A DNA stretch of 64,000 bases from Nitrospira_D sp019636945 (GTDB taxonomy: Bacteria > Nitrospirota > Nitrospiria > Nitrospirales > Nitrospiraceae), in contig NZ_JBLFBO010000012.1 of NCBI RefSeq assembly GCF_047338595.1, positions 20,862 to 84,861 on the forward strand, written 5' to 3'. Below, in pieces: positions 61,279 to 64,000 of the stretch (positions are counted from its first letter, which is position 1; each line of letters opens with the position of its first letter). Below the pieces are notes generated by a model that had not been told where the DNA came from, searched no databases, and saw nothing but the letters and a program-made list of their open reading frames with translations. The position numbers and the translations under genes were made by a program.

Positions 61279-62973
61279 ATGCGCGTGGCCACTCATTCTT
61301 CAATCCGACCGTTTCTACTTTCGGGTGTTGCAGTGATGATCGTCAGTATTGGGATTGCCCAAGCTACCACCCCTGAGGATGGGCATCTCACACGTCATGG
61401 AGGTCCAACTGAATCTCAGCCGCAAGGCCAGCCCGATCCAGATCTTCTTCCGCTTTGGGCTGCCTTGGCCAGCAAGGCGTCTGGTCCTGTATCAGTCACC
61501 TGGAGTCATCTCTGGGGCACTCCGAAAGCCGTATACGGGACCTTATCAAAGACGACCGGAGATTCCGAAGCCGCGGCTCGCGAGTTTCTTTCGACGCATG
61601 CGGCTCTCTTCAAGCTTGATGCAGCACTCACCGGTTTTTCTCTTACAAGCAGCCGAGAGACGCCGATGGGCCGCGTGTATGTGTTCAGCCAGAGGGCCGA
61701 TGGTGTACCGGTGTATGGTGGAGAATTGAAGATTCATTTTGACCGTGACGGCTCCGTCGTTGGTCTCACGAACACTACAGTGCCGACGGCGAAATTGCCC
61801 ACGGTGATTCCTTCGCTGAAGCCAGAGCAGGCCATACAGGCAGCTCATGGACAAATCTCCGCTGGCTCGAGTGATCAGGAGGAGCCAGTCGAGGGCCCCA
61901 GAGCTTCGGCCAAGCTTGTTATCTATGGCAGCACAGGGACGCCCGCGCTCGCATGGGAAGTCGTTATCCATACCTCTGGGCCGGCTTGGCAGGTTTTTAT
62001 GCATGCCCAGACAGGGAAAGCGCTAGCGCCTCCACACGATTTGAATCGCTATGCTACTGGAACGGGGCAAGTGTTTTTGGTGAATGCGGTCGTGGCCACA
62101 CGTGACAATACCTTGAGCGATCAGGCGGATGCGGCTTCGGCCGTCCCTCAGTCAGCCTACCGTTCCGTGACGCTGACGGGATTAGATGGCAGCGGCTTCC
62201 TTGACGGTACCTATGCCTCCAGCAGCGCTTCAAAGAGGCGAGTATCTTCGGCGAGCCAGACGTTTGTGTTCGATCGCAGCTCCGATGGGTTCAGCGAAGC
62301 CATGGGCTATTACTACTTGGATTATGCCCAGCGATATATCCAATCCCTGGGATTTTCCAATGTGAACAATCGGCAACAGGTGTTCAGCGTCGATCGCTAT
62401 AAAAAAGATAATTCTTTCTATCAATCGTCCACGAAGCGCATTACTTACGGGACTGGTGGCGTCGACGACGCGGAAGATGCCGATGTCGTGTGGCATGAGT
62501 ATGGCCATTCAATCCTCGACAACCAGATTCCGGGCTATGGAACGACGTTGGAAGCGGATTCGATTGGAGAGGGTTTCGGAGACTATTGGGCCGGCACTCT
62601 AGGCGCTCAGCTCAGCGGCGGGTTTCAAGATGCTTGTCTTGCCGAGTGGGATGCGACTTCTTACTCATCGACAAGCCCTCCCTGTCTTCGCCGGTTAGAC
62701 GGGACCAAGCATTACCCAGAGTCAGTCGTAGGCGAGGTCCACGACGATGGAGAAATATGGTCCGCCGCCCTGTGGCAAATTCGGAGTGTGCTTGGTGGGA
62801 CCAAGGCTGATATCGTCATTCTGCAGCATCATTTTTTGTTGACCGCCGATACCTCGTTCAATCAGGCAGCTAATGCGCTGGTTGCCGCAGCAATCGGGCT
62901 GGGCTATCCCCCTTCACAGGTGAACACCATTCGGACCATTTTCCGGAGTCGCGGGTTTACGGTGACGCTATGA
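61279..62973 (+). CDS. Secreted zinc metalloprotease (gluzincin, M4/M36-like) with propeptide
   Basis: The 564-residue protein has a signal peptide (PFLLSGVAVMIVSIGIAQA), an FTP-type propeptide (VYVFSQRADGVPVYGGELKIHFDRDGSVVGLTN region) and a catalytic domain with HEYGH (H406, E407, H410) plus E431 in GEGFGDYWAG as third zinc ligand. The layout fits thermolysin/fungalysin relatives, which autoprocess after secretion. VDDAEDADVVWHEYGHSI is near the M36 form. AAGGGGGATC precedes ATG 61279. It stands alone; substrate unknown. Confidence 0.88.
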   Translation: MRVATHSSIRPFLLSGVAVMIVSIGIAQATTPEDGHLTRHGGPTESQPQGQPDPDLLPLWAALASKASGPVSVTWSHLWGTPKAVYGTLSKTTGDSEAAAREFLSTHAALFKLDAALTGFSLTSSRETPMGRVYVFSQRADGVPVYGGELKIHFDRDGSVVGLTNTTVPTAKLPTVIPSLKPEQAIQAAHGQISAGSSDQEEPVEGPRASAKLVIYGSTGTPALAWEVVIHTSGPAWQVFMHAQTGKALAPPHDLNRYATGTGQVFLVNAVVATRDNTLSDQADAASAVPQSAYRSVTLTGLDGSGFLDGTYASSSASKRRVSSASQTFVFDRSSDGFSEAMGYYYLDYAQRYIQSLGFSNVNNRQQVFSVDRYKKDNSFYQSSTKRITYGTGGVDDAEDADVVWHEYGHSILDNQIPGYGTTLEADSIGEGFGDYWAGTLGAQLSGGFQDACLAEWDATSYSSTSPPCLRRLDGTKHYPESVVGEVHDDGEIWSAALWQIRSVLGGTKADIVILQHHFLLTADTSFNQAANALVAAAIGLGYPPSQVNTIRTIFRSRGFTVTL

Positions 62974-63223
62974 GCGAAGGATCACATTCAGGCAGGGGCC
63001 ATATCTGTAAGCATGGCCCAGCTATCGATCACATGCGAGGGCCTTGGGTGAACGGTGGTACAGAGGCGCGGTTACATCTGCATCATGAGCGGTGGACCAA
63101 CATTCAGTCATCGAATCCAGCAGGGAGTTCCGCATGGGAGTTCCTCATTTGTGAAGACATGGGAAAATATACGAAGTCTTTTCTCCCCTGTTAGGAATGG
63201 ATCCAAGGACGCACTGACTGAGT

Positions 63224-63742
63224 TTATTCTTTCTGAAGAGTCAGCCGCTCTACTTTTTGATGTACCCACCTGGCTGGCGTGGCGGCGGTTGAGACAAAGG
63301 CTTGGCCAAAGCCGAGTACAAAGTGGGCGTCATCGAGTCGTAGTTCCCACAGGGCAAAATCACCAAATCCAAACATCATCTCAGCTTGAGGGAAGCGTTC
63401 CAGGTATCGTTCCTTGATTGCACGATAGGATGGTGCATCAGGCGACAATACTACTGCCTCGCCCTGGAGATTTATCCGGCGTAATGCCAGTGGGTTTTTC
63501 TCAAGTCCGTCCGGTTCGGCGATGAACAGCGACAGTCGTGGATCAGCCAGTAGATGTTGTGTGTGGAGCGCGAGGCGGCTGAGATGGAGGTATGCTCTTG
63601 TCCAGTCCGATCCGAACACATATGGCACATGCGACCCGAACGGCCGTTCATTTCGCATCGTGAGCAGCACGGCAGTGCGCACATCTCTCACCAGTGCAGA
63701 CCATGCCTCGTGAACGTTCTCACTGGTCAACGCGGTTGCCAT
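63224..63742 (-). CDS. Pyridoxamine 5'-phosphate oxidase-like FMN-binding protein
   Basis: The 172-residue protein resembles the split-barrel FMN proteins such as HugZ: VRTAVLLTMRNERPFGSHVPYV, LYLHLSRLALHTQHLLADPRLSLFIAEP, RINLQGEAVVL and FQVDPLD-like HFVLGFGQAF. Such proteins bind flavin or haem and can be oxidoreductases or haem-degrading enzymes. ATG 63742 is preferred because GAGAGGAC precedes it; upstream codons to 63877 have no family likeness. It is on the minus strand, with no gene recognised between it and the window end. Confidence 0.75.
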   Translation of the reverse strand: MATALTSENVHEAWSALVRDVRTAVLLTMRNERPFGSHVPYVFGSDWTRAYLHLSRLALHTQHLLADPRLSLFIAEPDGLEKNPLALRRINLQGEAVVLSPDAPSYRAIKERYLERFPQAEMMFGFGDFALWELRLDDAHFVLGFGQAFVSTAATPARWVHQKVERLTLQKE

Positions 63743-64000
63743 GGGCCATAGTCCTCTCGGTTCTGAAAAATGTAAGGCCTGTCGTACAACTGAGCGTTCA
63801 GCAAGATACCACCGGACAGAAGGAATCACCACAGTGGGCGGGCCGTCCAGGCGAATTCCATCCGCCTCTTGACTCACCCCGGTGTGAGGCCTATGGTACC
63901 AGAGTGGGAGGAGTTAACGCCCCGAGGGAATATGGTTCATAAGGAGGTCGAGTGAAAGAGGATGGTGTGCAAGCCCAGCTTTGACTGGGAAGCCTAAAGT

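Noticed and set aside
62970..63194. 74-codon frame overlapping the metalloprotease stop by 4 nt
   Set aside because: Overlap is suggestive but the product has no motif, signal or helix, and no ribosome site is clear.
1..64000. CRISPR array, rRNA or tRNA genes
   Set aside because: No regularly spaced repeats, no rRNA-like stretches and no cloverleaf with CCA-type ends were recognised on reading.

Overview
The window reads as a chromosome segment of a GC-rich Gram-negative bacterium, most likely a Nitrospira-type member of the Nitrospirota. That assignment is an inference from the gene set: an outer-membrane lipoprotein export pathway, AmpG, RlpA, a class II B12-dependent ribonucleotide reductase, several PilZ proteins, many HEAT-repeat proteins and a compact trp operon. 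No rRNA, tRNA or CRISPR array was recognised.

Left part (1-20.8 kb). After a decayed GIY-YIG gene comes a trehalose block: a GH15 glycosidase divergent from otsA-otsB, where OtsA carries an N-terminal two-helix membrane module. Next are a fused MFS/spermidine-synthase-like protein, UDP-glucose dehydrogenase, and a minus-strand run of seven genes (15.36 to 8.62 kb): a degenerate alkaline-phosphatase-superfamily protein, a small secreted protein and five HEAT-repeat proteins in tandem. Two LPP20/FlgT-like secreted proteins, an alpha/beta-hydrolase-like protein lacking its nucleophile, and Lon protease follow.

Middle part (20.8-43.1 kb). This holds a NUDIX hydrolase, a gene-poor 1.4 kb stretch, two PilZ proteins flanking a small coupled ORF, a mutY-mutT-exonuclease repair operon, the overlapping methylthiotransferase genes mtaB-miaB, an AmpG-like transporter, several small proteins, nrdJ with a strong promoter and a short coupled upstream ORF, an ACT-domain protein, RlpA, a CorC/HlyC protein and DNA ligase.

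Right part (43.3-64 kb). A LysM lipoprotein leads directly into a complete trpE-G-D-C-F-B-A operon. Beyond it an IS5-family element with a CTAG target duplication sits inside the remains of a REP-associated tyrosine transposase. A minus-strand block then runs lnt-prfB-lysS-lolC-lolD, followed by an outer-membrane protein and a lipoprotein; prfB keeps the classical +1 frameshift autoregulation site. The window ends with a PilZ protein and coupled small membrane protein, a secreted metalloprotease and a flavin-binding protein.

Intergenic DNA is not empty: one ~100 bp dispersed repeat occurs twice (12.3 and 31.5 kb), and other spacers carry short inverted or tandem motifs. The best candidates for something undescribed are the seven-gene HEAT cassette headed by a probable pseudoenzyme, the membrane-tethered OtsA, and the short ORF coupled to nrdJ.
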